A program made the position numbers and the translations under genes. The notes below the pieces were generated by a model. It was not told the DNA's origin. It did not search any database and saw only the letters and a program-made list of their open reading frames with translations. From the NCBI GenBank assembly GCA_016705245.1, contig JADIYM010000039.1, positions 62,001 through 126,000 on the forward strand: a stretch of 64,000 bases of DNA, written 5' to 3'. The number at the start of each line of letters is the position of its first letter. Within the stretch, counting starts at the first letter, position 1. Source of the DNA: Blastocatellia bacterium (GTDB taxonomy: Bacteria > Acidobacteriota > Blastocatellia > UBA7656 > JADIYM01). Below are positions 17,373-26,157 of this stretch, one piece after another.

Positions 17373-19442
17373 ATGTCGCATCCGCACCCTTCGCATCTCC
17401 GCGCAATGGCCTTCGCCGGTCTTCTGATCGTCCTCGTCAGCGCGTCGAGTGCTCCGGCCGGATTGCCGGGTGACGTGAATCTCGCTTCGGCAGCGAACGT
17501 GGTGCGGATAGACGGTCCTGCGACGGGAGCCGACTTCGGCGACGGCGGCATCGTGGTAGGCGATCTCGACGGTGATGGAACGAGCGATCTCGTCGTGTGC
17601 GCGCCTGAGGCCCTGGCGACGCGCGGCGAGGCCTACGTGATCTTCGGCGTGCCGGGCGTCGGCCTGACGTCGCGCGATCTGGCGACCAATCCGCCGGACG
17701 TGATCATCGCGGGCGCCGGATCGAACGCGCGGCTCGGCGTATCGGCTGCCGCGGCCGACATGGACGGCGACGGCGCGGATGAACTGCTGCTTGCGACGGG
17801 CGGATATCTGCCGGCGCTTGGACGGCGTGCGTCGGGCGGGGTGCTGATCTTCCGGGGCGGCGCGCGACTTCGAGGCGTTTCGCACATCGACCTCTCGATC
17901 GAGGTCGCCGACGCCGCGGCGTTCGACCCGACCGTGCCGGCGCCGATCGGCGTCTCGCTCGTGACGGGAGACTTTGATGGTGATGGTTACGCGGATCTCG
18001 CCGCGGGCGCGCCGCTCGCGACGGGACTGACCGGCGCCGACAAGGCCGGCCGGGTTGCCGTCGTTTTTGGCGATCCGTTCTTTCCGGGCGGACAGGCCAT
18101 CGACGTCGAAAACGACGGCCGTTCCGCAATCGTGGGCGGGCTGGCAGCCGGCGATCAACTGGGGAGCGACCTTCTAGCGGCCGATGTGACCGGCGACCGC
18201 GTCGACGACCTGGTGATGGGAACGCCGAATCGGACCGTGATTCGGGTCGTGACGCACGAGAAGGCAGGCGAGGTCTTTGTGCTCGACGGAACGAGGCTCG
18301 TGCGCCGGGCGCGCGTGGATCTCGCGACGGGCGCCGCCTTCGTCCGGGTTTTCGGAAGCGATTTTGGCGATTTTCTCGGGCGCGGCATCGGCGCTGGCGA
18401 CGTGACCGGGGACGGTCGGATGGACCTCGCGGCAGGGGCGATCGACGCCGACGGCGTAATGAATGGCCGGTTTCCGGACTGCGGCGAGGTTTACGTCGTG
18501 GAACTGCCCGATCCGACCGATTCGACCGTGATTCTCGATATCGGCGACGACGTCCAGACCCAGACCGTCATTGGTCCAGCGCCGCTGCGGTTCGTCGGAA
18601 ACAACGTCGTCGTGGCCGACGTGGATGGAGATCGGCAAGGCGAGGTCATTGCGACGTCCGAGGGTGCGTCGGGGCCGAACGGGACCCAGTCCGGCATTCT
18701 CTACGTCGTCGACGGCAGGCCCGGCACACTTGATCTGGCCTCGATGCCGGCGAACGGCACCGTCTATGGTCCGTCGTCTGGCGCGAAGCTAGGCAGCCGC
18801 CTGACGAGCGGCGACGTCGACGGCGACGGAGCCAAGGACATTGTCGTAACGGCGCCTGGCGCCACGGGCGGCCGCGGTGCGGTGTTCATCGTCTTCGGGC
18901 ACGTGACCGAGGCCAACGCGGCGCCGGTGCTCGGGGCGCTTCCGGATGTGACCGCTGCGACGGGACAGCTGTTCCAGCTCACGTTCGCGGCAACGGATCC
19001 TGACGGCGACCCGTTACGGTTCTCGGTGGCCGGCCGACCGATCGGATCGCTCTTCCGCGACGCCGGTAACGGCACGGCGACGCTTACTCACGTACCGCCG
19101 GTCGACAGCTCGGGCATCTTTCAGGTCACGGTGACCGCCTCTGACGGTCTGCGTGAGTCGTCGGACACGTTCGAGTTGACGCTCGTTGGCGCGAATCCGC
19201 CGTCGATCCGCAAGGTGAAGTTCAAGAGGAATGTCCTCAAGGTCACAGGTGATCGCTTTTCACCTACGGCGGTGATTTTCATCAACGACGTGCAGAACGT
19301 GCTACCGGTTGAGTTCAACGCGGCGAAGGGCCGATTGACGGTTCGCGGAACGCGCGGGCAGTTGTCGCTGATGCCCGGCGTCGGTACGAATCGCCTCGTC
19401 GTGCGTGTGGACGGCGTCAGCACGACCTCTTTTGTCTTTTAG
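17373..19442 (+). CDS. Secreted FG-GAP (integrin-alpha-like) repeat protein with Ig-like and IPT-like end
   Basis: 689 residues, exported by a signal peptide (MAFAGLLIVLVSASSAPAG). At least six calcium-binding FG-GAP repeats follow, each with an Asp-rich loop: GDLDGDGTSDLVV, ADMDGDGADELLL, GDFDGDGYADLAAG, ADVTGDRVDDLVMG, GDVTGDGRMDLAAG, ADVDGDRQGEVIA, GDVDGDGAKDIVV. Together they should form a beta-propeller. Next comes a cadherin/Ig-like domain (LPDVTAATGQLFQLTFAATDPDGDP, ~500-590). The final ~85 residues start PPSIRKVKFKRNVLKVTG and resemble the end of the M28 peptidase. Probably a surface or extracellular adhesion protein. Start 17373 was chosen; 17406 is the alternative. Confidence 0.85.
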   Translation: MSHPHPSHLRAMAFAGLLIVLVSASSAPAGLPGDVNLASAANVVRIDGPATGADFGDGGIVVGDLDGDGTSDLVVCAPEALATRGEAYVIFGVPGVGLTSRDLATNPPDVIIAGAGSNARLGVSAAAADMDGDGADELLLATGGYLPALGRRASGGVLIFRGGARLRGVSHIDLSIEVADAAAFDPTVPAPIGVSLVTGDFDGDGYADLAAGAPLATGLTGADKAGRVAVVFGDPFFPGGQAIDVENDGRSAIVGGLAAGDQLGSDLLAADVTGDRVDDLVMGTPNRTVIRVVTHEKAGEVFVLDGTRLVRRARVDLATGAAFVRVFGSDFGDFLGRGIGAGDVTGDGRMDLAAGAIDADGVMNGRFPDCGEVYVVELPDPTDSTVILDIGDDVQTQTVIGPAPLRFVGNNVVVADVDGDRQGEVIATSEGASGPNGTQSGILYVVDGRPGTLDLASMPANGTVYGPSSGAKLGSRLTSGDVDGDGAKDIVVTAPGATGGRGAVFIVFGHVTEANAAPVLGALPDVTAATGQLFQLTFAATDPDGDPLRFSVAGRPIGSLFRDAGNGTATLTHVPPVDSSGIFQVTVTASDGLRESSDTFELTLVGANPPSIRKVKFKRNVLKVTGDRFSPTAVIFINDVQNVLPVEFNAAKGRLTVRGTRGQLSLMPGVGTNRLVVRVDGVSTTSFVF

Positions 19443-19452
19443 GGACGCTGAC

Positions 19453-19848
19453 GTGGTGCGCGCGTTGCCACTCCTGCTCGCCGTTGTGCTCGTAGGAGCG
19501 TGCGGTGGGTCGCGAGAAGCACCGGAACCGCTGCTGTCGAATGCGCCCCCGGCCGGCGAGCCGGGGCAGACGGCGGACCTCGAGCCGCAAACGGCGCGAC
19601 CCGGGTCGGAGTTCGTCGGCACGGGCGAGGCATTCGATGGACCGTTCACTCTCGGTGACGCGGCAATCGTGATGACGGTGCAGGGTGAGTTCACGAGAAC
19701 TCGAGCGAGCGGGACGACGGACGCGGGCAGCTATCTCGTCACGGAAGACGGCCGGCTCGTGCTGTTCCTGGAGCGCATCGGAGAGTCGAGGTTGACGACG
19801 GCGCGGCCCGAAGTCCATCTGCGGAGCGAACTGGTGCCGGCGCCGTGA
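19453..19848 (+). CDS. Small predicted lipoprotein, function unknown
   Basis: 131 residues beginning at one of two adjacent GTG codons (19453 or 19456), 10 nt after the FG-GAP stop codon. The signal sequence LPLLLAVVLVGACGG has a clear lipobox (LVGAC). The mature part is Pro/Glu-rich at first, then a compact beta-rich stretch with FTLGDAAIVMTVQGEFTR and GRLVLFLERIG. No family is recognised. The tight spacing suggests cotranscription with the FG-GAP gene. Confident as a lipoprotein; the role is unknown. Confidence 0.65.
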   Translation: MVRALPLLLAVVLVGACGGSREAPEPLLSNAPPAGEPGQTADLEPQTARPGSEFVGTGEAFDGPFTLGDAAIVMTVQGEFTRTRASGTTDAGSYLVTEDGRLVLFLERIGESRLTTARPEVHLRSELVPAP

Positions 19849-20027
19849 AGGCTGCTCGGTCACGTTGACGGAGCGTCGATCCGCCGGGGACTTCCTGGCA
19901 CGGGAACATGACCTTTACCTGGTCTTCCATCGCCGGTTACCATTGGTCGTTCTCGCGCTGGATCGCTTCGCCGACCCCGCAGCACGGAACCCGCTCACCC
20001 CACACCTCGTCGTCAGGAGCTGGCCAG

Positions 20028-20495
20028 ATGCGCGCGCAATCCATCAAGACCGAACGCGGTCCCGTGATTCGGCTCGAGACGCCGGACCTGCTCAAGAAGG
20101 CGAGGTACGAGCTCAGCCGGCAGCATCCGATTCTGCTGCGCGTGAGTGGAACGGCAATGCTTCCTGCGCTTGCCGATGGTGATCTCGTCACGATTCATCC
20201 GATCCAGATGCAGACCGTTCGCGACGGCGACATCGTGCTCTATCAGAGTCTGCGCGATACCGCCCTGATTCACCGCATCGTCCGAGTCGAGCATCGATCG
20301 GCCGGCAGGTTCGTCGTCACGCGGGCCGACGCCTCGCAGGCGCTCGACACTCCGGTCCCGATCCATCACATCATGGGTCGAGTCACGTCGATCGACCGCG
20401 ACGGCGAACTCATTGAGGTGGTTCAGGAGGAGCGAGGTGTCGCCGGGCTGTTTCGGCGGATACTCGACTGGCTGGGGCGAGGGTGGCGCGTTTGA
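20028..20495 (+). CDS. S24/S26 (signal-peptidase-like) protein lacking the catalytic serine
   Basis: 155 residues; the ATG at 20028 has CAGGAG eight bases upstream. The family box that normally reads G-x-S-M-x-P is SGTAMLPALADGDLV here, with Ala in place of the nucleophilic Ser. Downstream, DGDIVLYQSLRDTALIHRIVRVE fits the second box; a His (IHRIV) stands where archaeal/eukaryotic signal peptidases also use His instead of Lys. There is no N-terminal membrane anchor; the C-terminus (LFRRILDWLGRGW) is amphipathic. Likely a non-proteolytic relative, perhaps a regulator or scaffold. It could also be a member of a little-studied S24/S26 branch that uses other residues. Confidence 0.7.
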   Translation: MRAQSIKTERGPVIRLETPDLLKKARYELSRQHPILLRVSGTAMLPALADGDLVTIHPIQMQTVRDGDIVLYQSLRDTALIHRIVRVEHRSAGRFVVTRADASQALDTPVPIHHIMGRVTSIDRDGELIEVVQEERGVAGLFRRILDWLGRGWRV

Positions 20496-20700
20496 CCCGG
20501 AACCCCGAGCGCAGCGAGGGGCCGAGGTACAATTCACGGCCAGTGGAGGCTACAGTCGGCCCCTCGCTTCTGATCTCACGGCCTGTGGTCGCGCGTACCG
20601 ATTGACCCAGAACCCCGAGCGCAGCGAGGGGCCGAGGTACAACTCGCGTCCCGCGGAGACTACAGTCGGCCCCTCGCTGCGCTCGGGGTTCTGGGTCGGC
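20494..20700. repeat. Family D GC-rich repeats (two direct, one inverted copy)
   Basis: A ~28-nt unit with core CCCCGAGCGCAGCGAGGGG occurs at about 20499-20526 and 20609-20637 and inverted at about 20668-20695. The first copy begins at the end of the S24/S26-like gene. Similar units occur at 47777, 52658 and 55585. Confidence 0.8.
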
Positions 20701-20738
20701 GATGGTTTGGTTTGACGGCCCGTCCGAACGCGCTCCGC

Positions 20739-21593
20739 TCAGTTTGCCTGGAGCACTCCGCCGATGAGTAGCCCAGCCAGAAGCAGACCGAGCGCGACTC
20801 GATAACCGACGAAGACGAGCGTCGTATGCGTTCGCAGAAACTTGAGCAGGAATGCGATCGACGCGTAGCCGACGACGAACGACACGACCGTCGCAACAAC
20901 GAGCGCCGGTGTGCCCGGTCCGCCGATCGACGCGCGAATCTCGTAGAGCTCGTAAACTCCGCTCAGCAGCACCGCCGGCACGCTCAGCAGAAACGAAAAC
21001 CGGGCCGCCGCCTCTCTTGTGAGTCCGCAGAAGAGCGCAGCCGTGATCGTCGTGCCGGATCGCGACGAGCCGGGCAGCAGAGCCACGGCCTGCGCCGCGC
21101 CGACTGCGAGGCCCTCGGTCCACCCGATGTCCGCGAGCTCCTTGCGCAGCGTGGCGACGCGCTCCGCGACGAGCAGGATCAGTCCAAGTCCGATGAGCGT
21201 CGCCACCTGCACCCACAGCGAACGCGCTCCTCCCTTGATGAAGTCCTTGAATAGCAGTCCGAATACGCAGATCGGGATCGTCCCGACGCCTATCAGCCAC
21301 GCGACTTTCGCGTCCTGCGACTTCCACGGCGCTCCCCGGAAACCGCCTCGAAGCCACGACACGCCATCGACGATGAACGCGCGAGTCAGCCTCCAGAGGT
21401 CGGCCCAGAAGTAGATGAGCACGGCGAGCAACGTGCCGAGCTGCATCACTGCGGTGGCCTCGGCGCCGATGTCCTTCCACCCGGCGAGGGCCGGGACGAT
21501 CCGCAGGTGCGCCGTGCTGCTGATCGGAAGGAACTCAGTCAATCCCTGGACGATGCCGAGGACGATTGCCTGGACGAGCGTGAGCTGTTCCAT
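20739..21593 (-). CDS. uppP: Undecaprenyl-diphosphate phosphatase
   Basis: Integral membrane enzyme that dephosphorylates undecaprenyl diphosphate to recycle the lipid carrier for peptidoglycan and O-antigen; over-expression gives bacitracin resistance. 284 residues, matching the family (~265-290). The N-terminal motif GIVQGLTEFLPISSTAHL holds the catalytic Glu/Ser region, and LPGSSRSGTTITAALFCGL is the second signature. About eight hydrophobic segments are visible. It ends 4 nt from the start of the ABC-2 permease gene's stop codon, and the uppP, permease and ATPase genes read on one strand, so they may form an operon. Confidence 0.95.
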   Translation of the reverse strand: MEQLTLVQAIVLGIVQGLTEFLPISSTAHLRIVPALAGWKDIGAEATAVMQLGTLLAVLIYFWADLWRLTRAFIVDGVSWLRGGFRGAPWKSQDAKVAWLIGVGTIPICVFGLLFKDFIKGGARSLWVQVATLIGLGLILLVAERVATLRKELADIGWTEGLAVGAAQAVALLPGSSRSGTTITAALFCGLTREAAARFSFLLSVPAVLLSGVYELYEIRASIGGPGTPALVVATVVSFVVGYASIAFLLKFLRTHTTLVFVGYRVALGLLLAGLLIGGVLQAN

Positions 21594-21597
21594 CGCG

Positions 21598-22650
21598 CTA
21601 CTGCCAGCGGAAGAGCTTCAACGCAATCGCGAAGCTCACGACGGCCCAGACCGCCAGGATTCCAAGTGGAACGGCAACCATCGGCAGCGTCGCCCCTTCA
21701 TTGACGATGGCGCGAAGCGCATCGTTGAACGCCGTCAGCGGCAGGATCCTGATGAAAGGCTGGAAGGCCGCCGGGAACCGGTCGGAGGCGAAGAACGTTC
21801 CCGACAGCAGCCACATCGGAAGCATGACGAAGTTCATGAGCCCCGAGACGCCCTCGATCGTCGAAGGACGCGCGGCCACGAGCAGTCCGAGCCCCGAGAA
21901 AACCGTACCACCGATCCAGACCGTCACGGCGATCGCGAATATCGATCCCCGTACCGGGACGTCGAACACCAGCGCCGAGAAGCCGAGAATGGCAGTCACC
22001 TCGACCGCGAGGAAGAAGTAGCGCGAGAACATGAACGACAGCAGATAGTGCGAGCGACGCATAGGCGTAGCCGAAAGCCTCTTCAGGAGCCGGTTCTTGC
22101 GCGCCGTCACGATGGCAAACCCGAGTCCCCACATTCCGCTGCCCATCATATTGATGCCGATGAGTCCCGGAATCAGCCAGTCGATGTAACGGGCCCCGGC
22201 CTCGCTGACTTCGACGTTCGTCGGCGTCAGGGGATCGAGGCGGCCCGCTGCGCGCTGGAGCGCGTCGTCGACCTCGAGTCGGGCCGTCCGACTTTCGGGC
22301 CGGGCCGGGTCAAAGCGATAGGCGACGGCGTCGCCCGACGACTCGACGAGGAGCGCGACCTTTCCGGTTCGCAGCGCTAGCATCGCTTCCTCTGGCGCAA
22401 GGACGGCGACGTCGAGCATCTTCGACCGCCGCAGTGCTTCGGCGCGCTCTGAGGCCACCGGCCCGTCGGCAACGACTGCGACCTTGACGACGTCGGGGCC
22501 CGTGTTTCGGAATGCGATCCCGAGGGCGCACGCCATGAGAATCGGAAAGACGAAGACCCAGAAGATCGCTTCGGGCTCGCGAAGGAACTCGCGAAGGCGG
22601 ACACGGGTCAGTTCGAGAAGCGGGTGCGATCCGTCGCGGTGTTCAGGCAT
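21598..22650 (-). CDS. ABC-2 type transporter permease
   Basis: 350 residues with the ABC-2 exporter layout: one N-terminal helix (IFWVFVFPILMACALGIAF), a large extracytoplasmic loop of about 140 residues, then five helices including IPGLIGINMMGSGMWGLGFAIV and LPMWLLSGTFFASDRFPAAFQPF. The KRLSATPMRRSHYLLS segment is typical of the family between helices. Its start overlaps the end of the ATPase gene by 8 nt, so the two subunits are translationally coupled. The exported substrate is unknown; drugs, lipids and polysaccharides are handled by relatives. Confidence 0.9.
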   Translation of the reverse strand: MPEHRDGSHPLLELTRVRLREFLREPEAIFWVFVFPILMACALGIAFRNTGPDVVKVAVVADGPVASERAEALRRSKMLDVAVLAPEEAMLALRTGKVALLVESSGDAVAYRFDPARPESRTARLEVDDALQRAAGRLDPLTPTNVEVSEAGARYIDWLIPGLIGINMMGSGMWGLGFAIVTARKNRLLKRLSATPMRRSHYLLSFMFSRYFFLAVEVTAILGFSALVFDVPVRGSIFAIAVTVWIGGTVFSGLGLLVAARPSTIEGVSGLMNFVMLPMWLLSGTFFASDRFPAAFQPFIRILPLTAFNDALRAIVNEGATLPMVAVPLGILAVWAVVSFAIALKLFRWQ

Positions 22651-23581
22651 CTCGAAGCATCCTCCCCGTCAGGTGAACGAAGACGTCCTCGAGCGTAGCC
22701 TGGTGCGTCGTCAGCGTGGTCAGCCTGGCGCCCTGACGGTCGAGCTCGCCGAGCAGCGCCGGCAGCGCCTCGCCGATCTCGATGACGTTGAGCGTGTTAC
22801 CGGCGTCGGTGGCTTTTGTGGAGCGAACACCCGGGAGCGCTCCGACGGCGGCGAGATCGACGTCACCCTCGGCCGCGAACTCGACGACCTGATCGGCGCC
22901 GAGCGACGCGATCAACTCGATCGGCGTGCCCAGGGCGATGATCTTGCCGTGGTCGACGATTGCCACGCGATCGCAAAGTCGCGTCGCCTCTTCCATGTAA
23001 TGCGTGGTCAGCAGCACCGTGCCGCGCTCGCGCTTGTAGCTGTCGACGATGTCCCAGAGCTGGAGTCGCGCTTGCGGGTCGAGTCCGGTAGTTGGCTCGT
23101 CGAGGAAAAGCACGTCAGGGTCGCCGACGAGCGCGCAGGCGACGGCGAGCCGCTGCTTCTGTCCTCCCGAGAGCTTGCCGACGCGCGAGTCCTGCTTTTC
23201 CGTCAGCGAGACGGTGGCGATGGTCGATTCAATGTCTCGGCCCGTGGCATAGAAGCTGCGGAACAGGGCAATCGTCTCGCTAACCGTGAGCTTCTCTGAG
23301 ACCTGTGTTTCCTGCAGCTGGATACCGAGCCGGTCGCGGAGCGCGACGTCCTGTCCGCGCCCCCAGTGCATGCCGAGCACCTCGACGTCGCCGGCATCGG
23401 GTTTCGTGAGTCCCTCGAAGATCTCGACGGTCGTCGTCTTGCCAGCGCCGTTCGGACCGAGCAGGCCGAAGCATTCGCCCGAGTGGACGGCGAGGTCGAG
23501 TCCGTCTACGGCGACGACATCCGGATACCGCTTGACGAGTCCGCTGCAGCGCAGCGCGATCGATGGAGTAATTGTCGACAT
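22643..23581 (-). CDS. ABC-2 type transporter ATP-binding protein
   Basis: 312 residues. Walker A LLGPNGAGKTTT (~40-48), Q-loop QLQETQVSEKLT, signature LSGGQKQRLAVACAL, Walker B VLFLDEPTTGLDPQ and the switch histidine in LLTTHYMEEA are all intact. The last ~80 residues (VVEFAAEGDVDL to LEDVFVHLTGRMLRDA) are the usual C-terminal domain of drug/lipid exporter ATPases. It powers the permease encoded by the next, overlapping gene. ATG 23581 (MSTITPSIALRCSGL) was chosen because the longer open frame upstream runs through a hairpin repeat. Confidence 0.93.
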   Translation of the reverse strand: MSTITPSIALRCSGLVKRYPDVVAVDGLDLAVHSGECFGLLGPNGAGKTTTVEIFEGLTKPDAGDVEVLGMHWGRGQDVALRDRLGIQLQETQVSEKLTVSETIALFRSFYATGRDIESTIATVSLTEKQDSRVGKLSGGQKQRLAVACALVGDPDVLFLDEPTTGLDPQARLQLWDIVDSYKRERGTVLLTTHYMEEATRLCDRVAIVDHGKIIALGTPIELIASLGADQVVEFAAEGDVDLAAVGALPGVRSTKATDAGNTLNVIEIGEALPALLGELDRQGARLTTLTTHQATLEDVFVHLTGRMLRDA

Positions 23582-23668
23582 GGCAAAGACCGGGAGGATA
23601 CACGCGAGGCGCGGAGGCGTCCACGGAGAGTACCGATTCCAAGTCGAGCCGTTTCGGCGCTTCCTCAA

Positions 23669-23745
23669 TGCCTCCGTGCCTCTGCGGCTCTGTGTGCGAA
23701 GCGTCTCGAGAGCTTCGCACACAGAGCCGCAGAGGCACGGAGGCA
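23669..23745. repeat. Family A perfect hairpin repeat
   Basis: Perfect 34-nt arms (23669-23702 and 23712-23745) around the 9-nt loop GTCTCGAGA. The arm divides into TGCCTCCG, TGCCTCTG, CGGCTCTG and TGTGCGAAGC. It lies between divergent genes. It has the same 34-9-34 geometry as the family C element at 14596-14672 but an unrelated sequence. Confidence 0.93.
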
Positions 23746-23872
23746 CTGATCCAGAACTTCTGCCCGAGCCTCCTCCGTTGACGGCGGGCCGCAATCCCAC
23801 GACAATCAGGCGGATTAGACCGCCGCCACCGGCGGAGTCGCCCATTGGTTACGGCAATATCGAGGAACCTGA

Positions 23873-25003
23873 ATGCTCGCTGCGAACACGCTGCTCCACA
23901 ACCGATACCTGATCATCCGACAGCTTGGCCAGGGCGGCATGGGCGCCGTCTACCTCGCCACCGATCAGACGTTCGGCAGCACCGTTGCGCTCAAGGAGAC
24001 GCTCATCACCGACGACCTGCTTCGCAAGGCCTTCGAGCGGGAAGCGAGACTCCTTAACAGCCTGCATCACGCCGCACTGCCGCACGTTTTCGATTACTTC
24101 TTCGAGTCGAACGGCCAGTTCCTCGTCATGCAGTTCATCCCGGGCGAGGACCTCGGCCAGCACATGAAGAAGTCCGGGCGCGGATTCGATCCGCAACTCG
24201 TGCTCAAGTGGGCCGACCAACTCCTCGACCTGCTCGACTATCTCCATTCGCACGAGCCGCCGATCGTCCATCGTGACATCAAGCCCGAGAACCTGAAGCT
24301 CACGGCGCGCGGCGACATCATCCTGCTCGATTTCGGCCTCGCCAAAGGCGCCGTCGACCAGATGACGCTCGTGTCGAACAAGAGTCTCTTCGGGTACACG
24401 CCGCATTACGCACCCTTCGAACAGGTCCGTGGAACGGGTACGGACGCGCGAAGCGATCTCTACTCGCTGGCGGCGACAATTTTCCACCTCCTGACTGCAA
24501 CTCTGCCGCCCGACGCACTGACACGAGCCGAGAGCGCGCTCAACGGCGAGCCCGATCCGCTGGCGAATCTGCCGGCAATGCTGCCTATGGTGCCGGCCCA
24601 GGTGTCGTACGTTCTCCAGCGCGCGCTCGCGCAGAAGCGCGACCACCGGTTTGCGAACGCTACCGAAATGCGTGCGGCTTTGTCCGGGGCGATTCGAGCC
24701 GGCGGAGTGCAGTCGTCGGTCCCGCCGGGAGGCACGCTCGTTGAGCCGCCGCCGGCAACGAACCCGAACAATCCGTGGGCGCAGGTTCCGACCGTCGGTC
24801 ACAGCTACAGCCCGACCGCGGCGCCGGTTTATCCCTCGAATCCGCCGCCACCGGGATACCCGTCGAATCCTCCGACACCGACGTATCCGTCCAATCCTCC
24901 GGCCCCGGCTTATCCTTCGAATCCGCAGTACGGACAGCCGCAGCCCGGATACGGCGTCGCGCAGCCGTCCGTGCCTCCGACCCAGCCACAGGCACAGGGG
25001 TGA
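23873..25003 (+). CDS. Serine/threonine protein kinase with Pro-rich repeat tail
   Basis: 376 residues. Hanks-type kinase domain over ~12-270: glycine loop LGQGGMGAVYLA, catalytic Lys in VALKETL, HRDIKPENLKL, DFGLAKG, and YAPFEQVRGTGTDARSDLYSLAATIF. The tail (~285-376) is rich in Pro/Tyr, with four repeats of the type YPSNPPAPA. It has no membrane helix; a TM helix comes at the start of the next gene, whose ATG overlaps this stop codon (TGATG). In many relatives kinase, linker, TM helix and sensor are one chain, so the two proteins probably act together, or a frameshift has split one gene. Confidence 0.9.
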   Translation: MLAANTLLHNRYLIIRQLGQGGMGAVYLATDQTFGSTVALKETLITDDLLRKAFEREARLLNSLHHAALPHVFDYFFESNGQFLVMQFIPGEDLGQHMKKSGRGFDPQLVLKWADQLLDLLDYLHSHEPPIVHRDIKPENLKLTARGDIILLDFGLAKGAVDQMTLVSNKSLFGYTPHYAPFEQVRGTGTDARSDLYSLAATIFHLLTATLPPDALTRAESALNGEPDPLANLPAMLPMVPAQVSYVLQRALAQKRDHRFANATEMRAALSGAIRAGGVQSSVPPGGTLVEPPPATNPNNPWAQVPTVGHSYSPTAAPVYPSNPPPPGYPSNPPTPTYPSNPPAPAYPSNPQYGQPQPGYGVAQPSVPPTQPQAQG

Positions 25004-26112
25004 TGTCATCGCCGACTCCCGCGACCGCGTCGAGCGGAAACGGGAAACTCTGGGTCGGCCTGGCGATCATCGGCGTGCTGCTCGTCGCGGGGATCGTTGC
25101 GGGCGGAATGCTCCTATGGCCGGTGCTTTTCCCTCAGGTCGCGACGAACGGCAACGCGAACGCGAATACGAGCACGTCGAACTCCAATACCGGCGGCCCG
25201 GTGTCACCGGGCAAGGGCAAGACGCTCACGGCCGCGGGCTCGATCACTACGCCGAGTGTCCTTCTGGAAACTGCGATCACTCCCGACGGCAAGTTCATTG
25301 CCTCGACTGGCGAAGAGACCTCGGTCCGACTCTGGCAGACGAGCGGCGGAAGCCAGGTCAGGGCACTCGAGGGGCAAGCCGAGCCTTCGAAGGGGCTCGC
25401 GATCTGTCCGGACGGGTCACTCGTGGCCTCGGGTTCGGATGACGGAACAATTCGGATCTGGAAGTTGAGTGACGGCTCCGAGATCCAATCGGCGAAAGCG
25501 CACGACGGATTCGTTTTCTCAGTCGAGTTCAGTCCGGACGGGTCCCAGATCGCATCCGCGGGGCGCGACAAGACAATCAAGATCTGGAACGTCTCGGACC
25601 TCTCGCTCGTGACGTCGGTGCCGGCCCCGATGGCCGACGACCTGATAGTGGCGTTGAGCCCGGACCTGAAATCCGTCGCGTATTTCACGAAAAACAAGGG
25701 CATCAACGTCTGGTCGACTGACAGCAACTCGAAGGTCGCTTCGCTCCAGAACCACGCATTCGAGGTTCGGTGCGGCGTGTTCTCGAGCGACGGTACACTG
25801 CTGGCGATCGGCAGCGCGGACGGCGTGACACGCGTCTGGAATGCCTCGACGGGAGCACTCGTCCGAGAATTGCGGGCGGGCTCGAGCCCGGTTGGCCGCG
25901 TACGTTTTTCTCCGGACGGCTCGCTGCTGCTGACGGGAACTGCCGATGGCACGGTCCAGATGTGGTCCGTTGCCGATGGCGCCGAATTGACGAAGATGGC
26001 CGGTCACAAGGGCGCAATTCGCGGCATCTCGATCAGCGCCGACAACAGGACGATCGTGACGGGCAGCGCGGACAAGTCGATCCGCATCTGGAACGTCAAC
26101 GACGGAAAGTAG
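25003..26112 (+). CDS. Membrane-anchored WD40 repeat protein coupled to the kinase
   Basis: 369 residues. The ATG at 25003 shares bases with the kinase stop codon (TGATG), implying reinitiation. One transmembrane helix (LWVGLAIIGVLLVAGIVAGGMLLWPVLF, ~17-43) is followed by a Asn/Thr-rich linker. About seven WD40 blades follow, each with an SPDG and I/V-W ending: ITPDGKFIASTGEETSVRLWQ, DGTIRIWKL, DKTIKIWNV, DGVTRVWN, DGTVQMWSV, DKSIRIWNV. The propeller would lie outside the cytoplasm and could sense or bind a ligand for the kinase. If one base were added at the junction, kinase and propeller would be a single chain. Confidence 0.88.
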   Translation: MSSPTPATASSGNGKLWVGLAIIGVLLVAGIVAGGMLLWPVLFPQVATNGNANANTSTSNSNTGGPVSPGKGKTLTAAGSITTPSVLLETAITPDGKFIASTGEETSVRLWQTSGGSQVRALEGQAEPSKGLAICPDGSLVASGSDDGTIRIWKLSDGSEIQSAKAHDGFVFSVEFSPDGSQIASAGRDKTIKIWNVSDLSLVTSVPAPMADDLIVALSPDLKSVAYFTKNKGINVWSTDSNSKVASLQNHAFEVRCGVFSSDGTLLAIGSADGVTRVWNASTGALVRELRAGSSPVGRVRFSPDGSLLLTGTADGTVQMWSVADGAELTKMAGHKGAIRGISISADNRTIVTGSADKSIRIWNVNDGK

Positions 26113-26157
26113 CGCTCGTTCCGTCGCGCAATCCCCCTAACTCGAAACGGAGTCTCG

